Source: Micromonospora humi (GTDB lineage Bacteria > Actinomycetota > Actinomycetes > Mycobacteriales > Micromonosporaceae). From it: a stretch of DNA of 64,000 bases. The stretch spans positions 310,001 through 374,000 of the forward strand of contig NZ_FMDM01000006.1 in NCBI RefSeq assembly GCF_900090105.1, read 5' to 3'. How positions within the stretch are numbered: the stretch's first letter is position 1; each line of letters starts with the position of its first letter. Shown one piece after another: positions 45,204 to 53,028 of this stretch. A model generated the notes under the pieces. The model did not search any database and was not told where the DNA came from. It was given only the letters and a program-made list of their open reading frames with translations. The translations under genes and the position numbers were made by a program.

Positions 45204-45621
45204 TCACCTCCTGGGCGTTGCTGAGGTGGAGCGGCAGGACTGCGGCTGTCGTCACGGCCAGGTCGCGATTGAGAACCTCTTCCCGGGGGACGAACACCAT
45301 TGCGCAGCCCTCGCCAACCATCACGTCCTGTTGTCGAGCATCGGTCGTACCGCGAAAGACGTGAACAGTCACCGTGTGCGGGAAGCCGGCCTCGTACGGC
45401 CGTGGGCCGCTCCACACCTTACGCAACTCTCCCGCCGTCAGGCCCGTCTCCTCCAGCAACTCCCGGCGCGCCGCCTGCTCAGGCGTCTCGCCCGGCTCGA
45501 CATGGCCTCCCGGCAGACTCCACTGGTTCGGAGAAACCGAGGTCCGGTCGTCGCGATGCTGCATGAGTACCGCTTCCGAAGGATCGACGAGGAGCACCAA
45601 CGCAACTTCATAGGTCGCCAT
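45199..45621 (-). CDS. Nudix hydrolase
   Basis: A 140-residue Nudix enzyme. The Nudix box [20 protein letters not shown] with the following ETGL (residues about 39-61) binds the Mg ions that cleave a nucleoside diphosphate linked to another group. There is no extra domain, so the substrate (oxidised dNTP, NDP-sugar or similar) is open. It is the first gene of the cassette-like array. Its stop codon lies inside repeat copy A. No partner gene is conserved beside it. Confidence 0.9.
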   Translation of the reverse strand: MATYEVALVLLVDPSEAVLMQHRDDRTSVSPNQWSLPGGHVEPGETPEQAARRELLEETGLTAGELRKVWSGPRPYEAGFPHTVTVHVFRGTTDARQQDVMVGEGCAMVFVPREEVLNRDLAVTTAAVLPLHLSNAQEVN

Positions 45622-45700
45622 GGCGGAAATGGTGCCGGGTGCGCTACGGCCAGCACCACCCCGGCGCTCTCATCTCGGCTAGACCACGTGCGCGTCTCCT

Positions 45701-46051
45701 CTACTCATGCCGGTTGCGCCGCACTGGCCTGATCACGTCTTGCCACAGTCCTCGCATCAGGGCTCGGTGACGGTTGGTTCCGCCGTGTGGCGTCAACCGG
45801 TCGACCCGCAGCTTGATCACGCCCGCCCAGCAGAGACACACGCCAGCGGCGATCCCCAGCGCTGCTATGACGAACAACGTCATCGTCACCGGTAGGGAGC
45901 GGACGAACGTCGACACCAAGACCAGCAGACCAACGACCAACCCGATGGCAAGGCATCGGTATCCCGAGACCAGGCAGCGGTAGCCACCGCTGGCTCGGAT
46001 CCGCGCAACAGCCTCGTCGAGTCCTGTCGCCCCCACAACCACCGTCCTCAT
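45701..46051 (-). CDS. Small two-helix membrane protein
   Basis: A 116-residue protein with two predicted membrane helices (LAIGLVVGLLVLVSTFV and MTLFVIAALGIAAGVCLCW) and a basic C-terminal tail (RHRALMRGLWQDVIRPVRRN). I recognise no family. It is transcribed in the same direction as the Nudix gene, 79 bp upstream of its start. Confidence 0.55.
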   Translation of the reverse strand: MRTVVVGATGLDEAVARIRASGGYRCLVSGYRCLAIGLVVGLLVLVSTFVRSLPVTMTLFVIAALGIAAGVCLCWAGVIKLRVDRLTPHGGTNRHRALMRGLWQDVIRPVRRNRHE

Positions 46052-46260
46052 CCCGGCCGCCCAGTATGCACCTGACGTACAGGTCGACCCGTCCGCCTGT
46101 CAACGCCGCCCCCATCAGCGGTGGGTAACGGACCGCTACCCTGACGATGAAGATCGTCGAGCCGGACGTGTCACCCACGTCCCGATACTGATCTGTCACG
46201 CACGTCCTGAGACCGGACAGGGCCGACAGGCGCCCTGTCCCATCAGGGCATGCTGGCCAC

Positions 46261-46773
46261 GTGCACATCTCGTGGCAGAGCAGCGTTGACGTGTTCGCGC
46301 AGATCCTGCGGCGGCATGGCAATTATCAGGACTGTGTGACCGATGTCGAGGCGGCATGGGTGGCATTCGCTGAGTTCCTGCAACTGGACATCGACGGCCT
46401 CGACCCGACTCCGGACTCTGATGCCGATGGCTTCATCATCCAGTGGGGCCGACGCTCATGGAGCGACAACCGCCTGGTTCTGGCCTTCACCCGGCAACTG
46501 GCCATCGCTGATGTCGGTGCCCATGTTGATCCCTACCGGCAGCCCGAGCTGTGGCAGCTCGACTTGGCGATGGCCTTCGACGACGAGGACGATCTGGTCG
46601 GCCTTGACCGACTCGACGTCCAGGACACGGGGTTCAAGTTCGCTCCCACCGGACCGCTGCGCGCCGCAGCGCTGTCCGCCACCTGGGCGGAGACGCAGCG
46701 GCATGGCCCTATCCGAGCAGCCTGGATCGCGACCCCAGCGAGTAGCGGCTTGTCCTTCGAGTGCGTCTGCTGA
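46261..46773 (+). CDS. Conserved hypothetical protein
   Basis: A 170-residue acidic, soluble protein (GTG start) with a Trp-rich alternating beta/alpha pattern (GFIIQWGRRSWSDNRLVLAF, QLAIADVGAHVDPYRQPELW). It has no signal peptide, membrane segment or recognised catalytic motif. The look is that of small actinobacterial immunity or accessory proteins of unknown function. It lies in the cassette-like array and does not share a pathway with its neighbours. Confidence 0.6.
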   Translation: MHISWQSSVDVFAQILRRHGNYQDCVTDVEAAWVAFAEFLQLDIDGLDPTPDSDADGFIIQWGRRSWSDNRLVLAFTRQLAIADVGAHVDPYRQPELWQLDLAMAFDDEDDLVGLDRLDVQDTGFKFAPTGPLRAAALSATWAETQRHGPIRAAWIATPASSGLSFECVC

Positions 46774-46840
46774 CACGCAGAAACTCGCCTCGGCCGCGCT
46801 CGGGACGATGCCTGTCGCAGTGCGTGGCTAGGGTCCGGCC

Positions 46841-47479
46841 ATGGCTGACTTCACGGGGGACAACCTGAGCCTTGTGGTCAACGGGGTCGATGTAGCGCCT
46901 CTGGTCAATGCGGAGCTCGACCGGCGCGACCCCGTCCGGGCCAGGATGCGCCCGGCCGACCCTGATGGATTCCGGGAGGCGTGGGGCATCGTCGAGCGGC
47001 TCTGGGACGGCACCGTCGAGCGGGCTCGCGGCCTGGACCCCGGGCTACTGCACGAATCGGTGGACGGCGAGTGGTCGTTCATCCAGACCCTGCGCCACGT
47101 GGTGTTCGCCACCGACACGTGGGTACGGCGGGCAATCCTGGGCGACCCCTCGCCGTGGGACCCGCTCGACCTGCCGTGGGACGAGATGCCGGGCACCCCA
47201 GGGATCCCGCGCGACCGCGAGGCCCGTCCCTCGCTGGAGGAGGTCCTGGCGCTGCGCCGCGAACGGATGGCCACCGTGCGCAGGGTGGTCGACGGCCTGA
47301 CCGACGCGTCCCTGGCCGGCCACACCGAGCCCGTCGAGGGGACCGGCTGGCCGCCGCCGGAGAGCTTCCCGGTACGCGAGTGCCTGCTGATCGTCCTGAA
47401 CGAGGAGTGGCACCATCGGCAGTTCGCCGAACGGGACCTCGACGCCCTGCGGACAGGCGCGACACGGAAGGCGATCTGA
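46841..47479 (+). CDS. DinB-family protein (predicted mycothiol-dependent or metal enzyme)
   Basis: A 212-residue DinB/YfiT-type four-helix-bundle protein. Its metal-site histidines fit the family: one in FIQTLRHVVFATDTWVRRAI near residue 88 and two in LNEEWHHRQFAERDLDAL near 190. In actinomycetes many DinB proteins are mycothiol transferases or maleylpyruvate isomerase-like enzymes used in detoxification. Substrate unknown. The gene lacks a strong ribosome-binding site (GGTCCGGCC before ATG), and it ends 11 bases before the third hairpin site of the array. Confidence 0.8.
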   Translation: MADFTGDNLSLVVNGVDVAPLVNAELDRRDPVRARMRPADPDGFREAWGIVERLWDGTVERARGLDPGLLHESVDGEWSFIQTLRHVVFATDTWVRRAILGDPSPWDPLDLPWDEMPGTPGIPRDREARPSLEEVLALRRERMATVRRVVDGLTDASLAGHTEPVEGTGWPPPESFPVRECLLIVLNEEWHHRQFAERDLDALRTGATRKAI

Positions 47480-47489
47480 TCGACGTCGG

Positions 47490-47540
47490 ACTGACCGCCC
47501 GGTCCTCGGCATGTTGGCCGCGCCATCAGCGGCAGATCCG
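47490..47540 (+). repeat. Partial hairpin site, copy C of the array
   Basis: The left part (47490-47499, ACTGACCGCC) and right part (47527-47537, CAGCGGCAGAT) correspond to the two arms of the 49-bp repeats, with a loop of different length and sequence. It lies between the stop codons of two converging array genes. Confidence 0.55.
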
Positions 47541-47549
47541 CGCAGCTGA

Positions 47550-48095
47550 TCAACCGGTCGCCTCACGCTTTTCGAGCCACTTACGCACCGCGGTAAGGTC
47601 GGCGTCAGCCAGTCCGAGGAACGGATCGACGCGGTGCAGCAGCGCCGGCTGCGAGTGGTGCGCAGCAACCCAACGCCGATCGGCATCCGTGATCTCATCA
47701 TCGAGCCAGACGAACGCACGTCCGGCCGCCCACCGCGCCAGGTGCACAGTCTTCCAATGCACACCGCGCCCCGGCTCCTCGTCGTCGTCACGCCAGTCCA
47801 CGACCGCAAGCACCGGAAGGCCGAGCCGCGGCGCGACGACCTCGTTCGCCTCCGCCATCCACGTGCTCGCCCAGACCAACTCGCCCGGCAGAGCGAGCAG
47901 ACGCACGCCGTCAGCTGGATCAAGCCGATCCAGTAGCGGATTGCCATAGCCGTCAGCAACGTCGCCTACCCCGCTGTCCAAACGGCGTGCGCCCGTCGAC
48001 CGGGTCCGGAACGGAATGAGCACACCGTCAACATCGACAAAGACCAACGGTCGCGTAGCGCCGACAAGCACCCTGAAACCGTACCCGTAGGCCAT
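47550..48095 (-). CDS. HAD-superfamily hydrolase-like protein
   Basis: A 181-residue protein with the HAD motif I VFVDVDGVLIPF (D-x-D, nucleophile and acid/base) and motif IV WLDDEITDADRRWV. The compact form without a cap resembles the HAD domains seen in RNA-repair or nucleic-acid-processing proteins and unassigned actinobacterial hydrolases. The ATG at 48095 begins MAYGYGFRVLV; a GTG at 48071 is an alternative. It converges with the DinB gene across hairpin copy C. Its substrate is not apparent. Confidence 0.75.
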   Translation of the reverse strand: MAYGYGFRVLVGATRPLVFVDVDGVLIPFRTRSTGARRLDSGVGDVADGYGNPLLDRLDPADGVRLLALPGELVWASTWMAEANEVVAPRLGLPVLAVVDWRDDDEEPGRGVHWKTVHLARWAAGRAFVWLDDEITDADRRWVAAHHSQPALLHRVDPFLGLADADLTAVRKWLEKREATG

Positions 48096-48249
48096 CGACG
48101 AGCCGGGACGCCATCCGACCCCACCGACGGATACGCTCCACAGCGCACGAGGCGCGGCAGATGCGTGCACGAAAGCTGGCCGCAACACACCGTGGGGGCG
48201 TCCGCTCCTGAGATGCGCCTTCGGCGCCGCAAAGCCGGAGGATCCCTGC

Positions 48250-48702
48250 GTGGAAATCACCCAACTGCTCCGAGCGGGAGTGACCAAACCGCACCCAGAT
48301 CAGGCAGCCAGTGCCACCTGGCTGGCCACGGTGTACGCCAGCATCAGGTCAGTCGAAGGTGTGGTCACCACCTCGGTCGAGGAACCGACGACCGGCCGAA
48401 ACCACTACAGGGTCGGTGTGCGACTTCGTGATGGCAGGCCCTTGAGCATCCTCTTCAACGCTGCGGCATTCCTGGTCGCTGGAGCCGAACGACAAGATCC
48501 CCACGTAGTCAACGCGGTGTTCGTTGACGTCCCCGGCGGGGAGATCTACCGCCGCGCAGCGCTGCGGCTCGCCACCATGGCAGAGTTGAATCAGCCGCTT
48601 GAGGAGCGACACCTGCATCTACTTACCGAAGAAGAACGCCAGGATGTCGCCTACCGCCAACCGAGTCGGCTCGGTCACCTGCTCTTCAACTGGTTCGACT
48701 GA
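48250..48702 (+). CDS. Conserved hypothetical protein
   Basis: A 150-residue soluble protein (GTG start) of mixed alpha/beta character, with segments SIRSVEGVVTTSVEEPTTG, VGVRLRDGRPLSILFNAAAF and a C-terminal LGHLLFNWFD. I recognise no family. The last four codons and stop form the beginning of repeat copy B (48689-48737), so the site overlaps the 3' end of the gene. Copy A preserves the same W-F-D-stop triplets without the rest of the gene. Confidence 0.6.
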   Translation: MEITQLLRAGVTKPHPDQAASATWLATVYASIRSVEGVVTTSVEEPTTGRNHYRVGVRLRDGRPLSILFNAAAFLVAGAERQDPHVVNAVFVDVPGGEIYRRAALRLATMAELNQPLEERHLHLLTEEERQDVAYRQPSRLGHLLFNWFD

Positions 48703-48737
48703 GCTGCCACTCCGCGCTCGCCCAGCGGCAGATCAGT
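48689..48737 (+). repeat. 49-bp hairpin-forming direct repeat, copy B
   Basis: Matches 45155-45203 at 47 of 49 positions. Arms 48699-48709 (ACTGAGCTGCC) and 48727-48737 (GGCAGATCAGT) pair at 10 of 11 positions around a loop of 17 bases. It covers the 3' end of the preceding gene. Confidence 0.8.
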
Positions 48738-48827
48738 GCGGCTCCGTCTGGCGGTTGTGCCAGGCGGTTTCGAAAATAGTTCGGGCTGAGGTAGCTCGGT
48801 TCCTTCAACGTATGTCACGCTCCGGCG

Positions 48828-49139
48828 GTGACGATCACCAGGCCGATGGTTGCCGGAGCGGTCGTCGCCTTCGCTGGGCACGGTCTTGCTGTTGGGTTCA
48901 CGATTGCTCTGGCCACCGCCGCTGGTGGCGGCCCGAATGCGGACTTGGATGCCGGTGGGAGGTTCGCGGCGCTCTTCTTCGGCGTATTCACATACGGCAT
49001 TGCGCAGTTGGTGTTGCTGGGCAGTTGTTTCGCGCTGTCCGGACGGCTCGGCCGTGGGTCATCGTCTGGCCTCGTGGCTGGCTGGATGTTGGGACTGGCC
49101 GTGAGCCTGTACTACCTGTGCGGCGGGTTCGGTACCTAA
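48828..49139 (+). CDS. Small membrane protein
   Basis: A 103-residue protein with three hydrophobic helices (MVAGAVVAFAGHGLAVGFTI, FAALFFGVFTYGIAQLVLL and LVAGWMLGLAVSLYYLC) and GTG start. No known family is recognised; the Gly-rich helices suggest a small integral membrane protein. It is a one-gene unit bounded by repeat copy B on the left and hairpin copy D on the right, which supports the cassette interpretation. Confidence 0.6.
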   Translation: MTITRPMVAGAVVAFAGHGLAVGFTIALATAAGGGPNADLDAGGRFAALFFGVFTYGIAQLVLLGSCFALSGRLGRGSSSGLVAGWMLGLAVSLYYLCGGFGT

Positions 49140-49156
49140 CGGACGCGCGGCAGCCC

Positions 49157-49213
49157 TGACTGTTAGCTGCACGGGCCGCTCGTCACGCGCCGTGACCCCC
49201 GTCGGCGGCAGAT
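49157..49213 (+). repeat. Diverged hairpin site, copy D of the array
   Basis: The left arm (49157-49169, GACTGTTAGCTGC) and right arm (49204-49213, GGCGGCAGAT) correspond to the arms of copies A and B, but the loop is longer (about 34 bases) and different. It lies directly after the small membrane protein gene. Confidence 0.55.
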
Positions 49214-49265
49214 ACGGATGCGGACTTGGCAGGCCACGTCAACGAGTGTCGTGCGGACTGGGCCG

Positions 49266-49652
49266 ATGACGAGCGTTGGTTCAGTAGGCATCTTCGACGC
49301 CGAAGAAGGTTTGGGTGTCATCGACGGCCCGGATGTGCCGGGCGGGTGCTGGGTCCACTTCTCTGCCATTGCGACTGATGGATACCGAGAGTTCACCCTC
49401 GGGCAGCACTTTTCGTTCCGCGTCGAGGTGGCCAGCCAGGACGGTTTCGCCTATCGAGCAATGAAGGTCTGGACGGGCGACGTCGAGCCGGCCGATCAGC
49501 CGCGAACCCAGCGCAGCTCCCGCTGCCGACCACAGCTCGCTGACCTTTACATTCGATCCGCCCCGCCCGCACGACGTGGTTGGACCACGGACGTAGGTGG
49601 CGTCACGCCGCGCACTGCGCGGCAGATGCTGCAGTGCGTGTCATGGTCGTAG
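49266..49652 (+). CDS. Cold-shock-domain-like small protein
   Basis: A 128-residue protein whose first 70 residues resemble a cold-shock OB-fold: GSVGIFDAEEGLGVIDGPDV in place of the usual G-x-V-K-W-F-x-x-x-K-G-F-G-F, then WVHFSAI near residue 30 (V-F-V-H-x-S-A-I in typical members) and a QHFSFRVEVAS strand. Aromatic RNP-type residues are partly lost, so nucleic-acid binding is possible but not certain. The C-terminal half is basic and unstructured. The ATG at 49266 places the start at the OB-fold. Confidence 0.6.
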   Translation: MTSVGSVGIFDAEEGLGVIDGPDVPGGCWVHFSAIATDGYREFTLGQHFSFRVEVASQDGFAYRAMKVWTGDVEPADQPRTQRSSRCRPQLADLYIRSAPPARRGWTTDVGGVTPRTARQMLQCVSWS

Positions 49653-49727
49653 CCTCAGTCGACGTTCCAGTGACGCGGCAGTTCACTCTCGCAGATTGCG
49701 CAGCTGGCAGCCCCGCCTCTCGTACGG

Positions 49728-52094
49728 TCACGAAACGGTCGCGCCCTCGTGCTGGTCGTGAAGGCGCTGCTGGTACGGGATCGACTTCACACCGTCGGTG
49801 AACTTTTCGAAGTCGGGCACCTGTTCCATCGGGTCAGAGTCGAGTTTGTGATCGCGGCGTAGCTGGGCGACCACGAGGCGGGGCTGGTCGCTGGCGCCGG
49901 AGTCGTCGAGGGCAAAGGTGATGTCCTCGAGGAGTTGCAGCGCCTGTTCGCGGCGAAGGCCGGTGGGATGGTCTTGGAGGAATCCGTTGACGAGCCGGCG
50001 GAGCCTGTTGTCGCGTCGTGACGCCGCCTCCTGCTCAGCGGCGGCCCGCAACATGAGTGCGACATGTGCGATAAGGGCCGCGAAGTTCGCGCGGAGGTGT
50101 TCGAGGGCGGATGGCCGCGGCGTAGAGGCTTGGGCGGCGTGGGCCCAGGTGATGACCTCCTTGGCGAAGCCGACCTTGTCGATGTGCCCATCGAAGCAGG
50201 CGGTGAACGCTTCGGCGAGGGAGTCCCACAGAGATCCGCTCGTGCCGAGGGCCGCGATCAGATCAGACTCCTGCAGCTTGTCGGCATCGTTGGCGGATAG
50301 GTCCAGGAACCGGCGGGCGTAGGCGCGTGCGGCCTCAACCGCGACGGCCGGTGGTACGAGGTCCTCGGCCTCCTCGACGGTGACGTTCGCGGGGATGGTC
50401 AGAGCTGCATCGGCGGCCCAGGTGTCAACGCGGATGACGAATTTGTCGTCGATTACCGGCTTCTGCCGGGCTCCGCCTCGGCGGAGGGTCTTCTGGGCGT
50501 CGATGCCGGCAGCGTCGCCGTCGAGGAGCACAGCGCACGGTGGGCGGACCTGGTCACGGCCACGGGCGAGGTAGACGAGGTACGGGATGCTGCTGGCAGA
50601 TCCGGCGGGCACGATAGTGACCTCGTTGAGGTCGAGCGTACGGAGGAAGGATCCGCCGTCGCCGCGTAGCAACGACGACATGCCGGCCAGCAGTACCTGG
50701 TCAGCGAGACCTTCGACGAACAGGTTGGAGCCGCCGATGAACGCGGTCTCGGCCACGAAGCTGCCCAGCGATGTTCGCAGCGGTTCATAGTGGTTCTTGG
50801 TGGCGTCGCGAACCACCCGGGTTCCTTCGTCTTCCCGACCCTTTTCGATAACGCGGATGCGGTGGGCGGCATTGCGGTTGATCAGGAACGGCGAGTGGGT
50901 AACGTAGACGACCTGGTCGCGGCGTGATCCGTCTTCAGGCTGGGCATACTGTTCGAGAATGCGCAGGAGATCTTGCTGGCCGCTGCTGGAGAGGTATGCG
51001 TCGGGTTCGTCCATGAGCAGAATCTCATGCCGGTCAGTCGGGCGTTGATGGGCTAAAAGCTGCACGTAGTAGCTCAGGAAGTATTGGAGGCCGCGGCTGC
51101 GTTCCTGGAACGAGTAGTCGGTGTCGGTGCGGTCACGGATGGTGAAGCAGAGTTCGTGTTCGCGGGGTGACAGAAGCAACTTGAACTCGCGGTCCTGCGT
51201 CCACCAGCGGGCCAGGTTCAGGTTTCGGGCGATCTCATTGTTCATCCGCTGGATCAGGCCGTTGACCTGCCCCTCGTGGCCTTCCTTCATCGCGCCAGCG
51301 AGGTCGTCGAACGCCCGCTGGTCAATGCCGCACACGTCGATGAGGAGTTTGCGGCCGAGTTCACGCTGCTTGCCGGTCGCACTATTAGGGTCGGCGTCCC
51401 CGCCGTTGATGATCGACAGGATTTCCGAGGCGTGTTCGGTGACCTGGTTGGGCGTGGTGATCCCTCCGCCGAAGATCAGGTCCCACAAGCTCGCTCGCTG
51501 CTCACGTTGCTGCAGCCAGGTCGGCGCGCGGCCGGCGAGATAGCTGATTGGGATGCTGTCAGGCAGGGCGACGCCGGTGTCGAGGCGGTATACCTGCGGG
51601 AGGGCACCGCAGACCGCCGCGAGGACCGCTGGCGTAACCGGCGTTGGTGTGTCGCCCTCGCCGTAGAGGATGAACGGCTGGCCGGATCCGGGCCGAAATA
51701 GCCGGAACCGATCACCGAGACGGAGCGGACGGCTGAGCACATCCGTCAGCGCGTTGCCGGCCGCTTCGGAGATGATCTCGAACTCGCCGCCGAACTCGGG
51801 TGAATGCATCTGGTTCTTGGCTACCGAGTAGAACTCCGAGTAACGGCAGAAGTTGCCCCGCTCGATACCGTCGCCGCTGGCCAAAATCTCGATCGCGTCC
51901 AACAGGTGACTCTTGCCGGACTCGTTGGCACCCACGATCGCCGTGATCGACGGATCCAGTTCGACGGTGACGTGCGGAAACCATCGCCCCTCGAAGTCCT
52001 CCCACTCCCGGCGTGTGGCGTTGGGGGCGGCTTTGCGTTCATAGTTGTAGTTGAACGACTTGTAGAAGCGGACGTAGAGCTTCGTCATACGCAT
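49728..52094 (-). CDS. OLD-family ATPase-TOPRIM nuclease
   Basis: A 788-residue overcoming-lysogenization-defect (OLD) nuclease. The ABC-type ATPase has Walker A TAIVGANESGKSHLLDAI near residue 62, a long helical insert, a signature segment near 355 (RSRGLQYFLSYYVQL) and Walker B ILLMDEPDAYLSS near 380. The TOPRIM nuclease follows with the catalytic Glu in NLFVEGLADQVLL near 470 and D-x-D in CAVLLDGDAAGID near 530. OLD nucleases cut DNA and often protect against phage. No UvrD-type helicase (GajB) is beside it, so it is not Gabija. The ATG at 52094 follows GGGGGA with about 10-base spacing. Confidence 0.85.
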   Translation of the reverse strand: MRMTKLYVRFYKSFNYNYERKAAPNATRREWEDFEGRWFPHVTVELDPSITAIVGANESGKSHLLDAIEILASGDGIERGNFCRYSEFYSVAKNQMHSPEFGGEFEIISEAAGNALTDVLSRPLRLGDRFRLFRPGSGQPFILYGEGDTPTPVTPAVLAAVCGALPQVYRLDTGVALPDSIPISYLAGRAPTWLQQREQRASLWDLIFGGGITTPNQVTEHASEILSIINGGDADPNSATGKQRELGRKLLIDVCGIDQRAFDDLAGAMKEGHEGQVNGLIQRMNNEIARNLNLARWWTQDREFKLLLSPREHELCFTIRDRTDTDYSFQERSRGLQYFLSYYVQLLAHQRPTDRHEILLMDEPDAYLSSSGQQDLLRILEQYAQPEDGSRRDQVVYVTHSPFLINRNAAHRIRVIEKGREDEGTRVVRDATKNHYEPLRTSLGSFVAETAFIGGSNLFVEGLADQVLLAGMSSLLRGDGGSFLRTLDLNEVTIVPAGSASSIPYLVYLARGRDQVRPPCAVLLDGDAAGIDAQKTLRRGGARQKPVIDDKFVIRVDTWAADAALTIPANVTVEEAEDLVPPAVAVEAARAYARRFLDLSANDADKLQESDLIAALGTSGSLWDSLAEAFTACFDGHIDKVGFAKEVITWAHAAQASTPRPSALEHLRANFAALIAHVALMLRAAAEQEAASRRDNRLRRLVNGFLQDHPTGLRREQALQLLEDITFALDDSGASDQPRLVVAQLRRDHKLDSDPMEQVPDFEKFTDGVKSIPYQQRLHDQHEGATVS

Positions 52095-52761
52095 GATGTC
52101 TCGGTCCCCCAAGGATGCGCCACGGACAGCGGACCTGAGCTCGGCCCATGGTCGGTGGCCACTGACGATGGTCTAAATCCGCCGATTGATTTATCCCGGA
52201 TCCTGGCTGGGTCGCGGGCCGACACGACGGTCGGTTGGACAGTACCAAGGGCATGCGCATCGGTGGTGAGCCGAAGTTGCGCCAACCCGTCGGCCCGCAC
52301 GACGGCGCATGCCACTGGTCACGCGAAGACAGCCGCGCAGAGGTGGCGCCGAATCGTCGCAGAGTGCGCTCAGTACCTCGGCGGAGGCCTTGACCATGCC
52401 CAGCGGGGTCTCGCGAAACACCTGCTAACAGGTGTCACCGCCGAGCGGACCAGCAGCACCAGCACCAGCCATCTCGCTGAACTACCAGCGAATGTGTACA
52501 GAGCGGTTAAGGCGATAGTTGTCCCGGACAGCGCGCCATCCGCTCATCGGCATGAGCGGATATCCACTGCGTTCGTGGGCTCAGGCTGCAGCAGAGGAGG
52601 GTCAGCGCCGAGATGGCCGCTCCCTCCAGGTGCCCAACGATCTGCCATCGGTCGCGAGACCGTCACGGCTGAAAGGTCCGCACGCACCAAGGCCGCAACG
52701 CGCACGGACCGACCGGCTAGGTGCCTGCCCGCTGGAGCCGGGCGGGCAAATCAGGCATATG
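52095..52761. other. Intergenic region at the right end of the island
   Basis: No reading frame in this 667-bp stretch looks coding; frames on both strands are Arg/Pro/Ser-rich and lack ribosome-binding sites. The promoter of the OLD gene must lie near 52100-52180. I see no strong hairpin and no second copy of tRNA sequence. It probably holds the right junction of the island next to tRNA-Lys. Confidence 0.5.
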
Positions 52762-52834
52762 TGGGCCGCCTGGGACTCGAACCCAGAACCTAAGGATTAA
52801 AAGTCCTCAGCTCTGCCAATTGAGCTAACGGCCC
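52762..52834 (-). tRNA. tRNA-Lys(TTT)
   Basis: A complete 73-base tRNA on the minus strand with all four arms: acceptor GGGCCGT/GCGGCCC, D arm GCTC/GAGC, anticodon arm GAGGA-CTTTTAA-TCCTT with anticodon TTT, and T arm CTGGG-TTCGAGT-CCCAG, then discriminator A. Its 3' end points toward the island on the left, the position at which integrative elements usually insert. It has two base-pair differences in the anticodon stem from the truncated lysine tRNA at 20451. Confidence 0.97.
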
Positions 52835-53028
52835 GTTGGGCCATCAGGCTACCCGATCACCGGCTGCGGGGTTGAGGTCCGCCCAGCCTGCGGGGGCGGC
52901 CGGCACCGTGAGAACTGCCGGCCGCGCGGCGGCCCGCCGCACGATCGTCTGGACGCTACGTCGGAGCGGGAACCCCAGGCCCGAGCGGCGGATAATCCAC
53001 GCCAGATTTGGCCCTTTTCGAGTGATTG

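Noticed and set aside
49619..49627. A fifth GCGGCAGAT word as another cassette site
   Set aside because: The flanks form a different hairpin (GCACTGC/GCAGTGC) and lack the GACTGAGCTGCC-type left arm; it also lies inside the coding frame of the cold-shock-like gene.
49728..52094. Gabija system
   Set aside because: The OLD protein lacks an adjacent UvrD/PcrA-like GajB helicase on either side.
52541..52800. Open frames before the right tRNA-Lys on the plus strand
   Set aside because: They read through the tRNA and have Arg/Pro/Ser-rich composition with no start signals.
20451..52834. The two tRNA-Lys sequences as the attL/attR pair of one element
   Set aside because: They are in inverted orientation and come from different tRNA genes; a single integrase event would give direct repeats.
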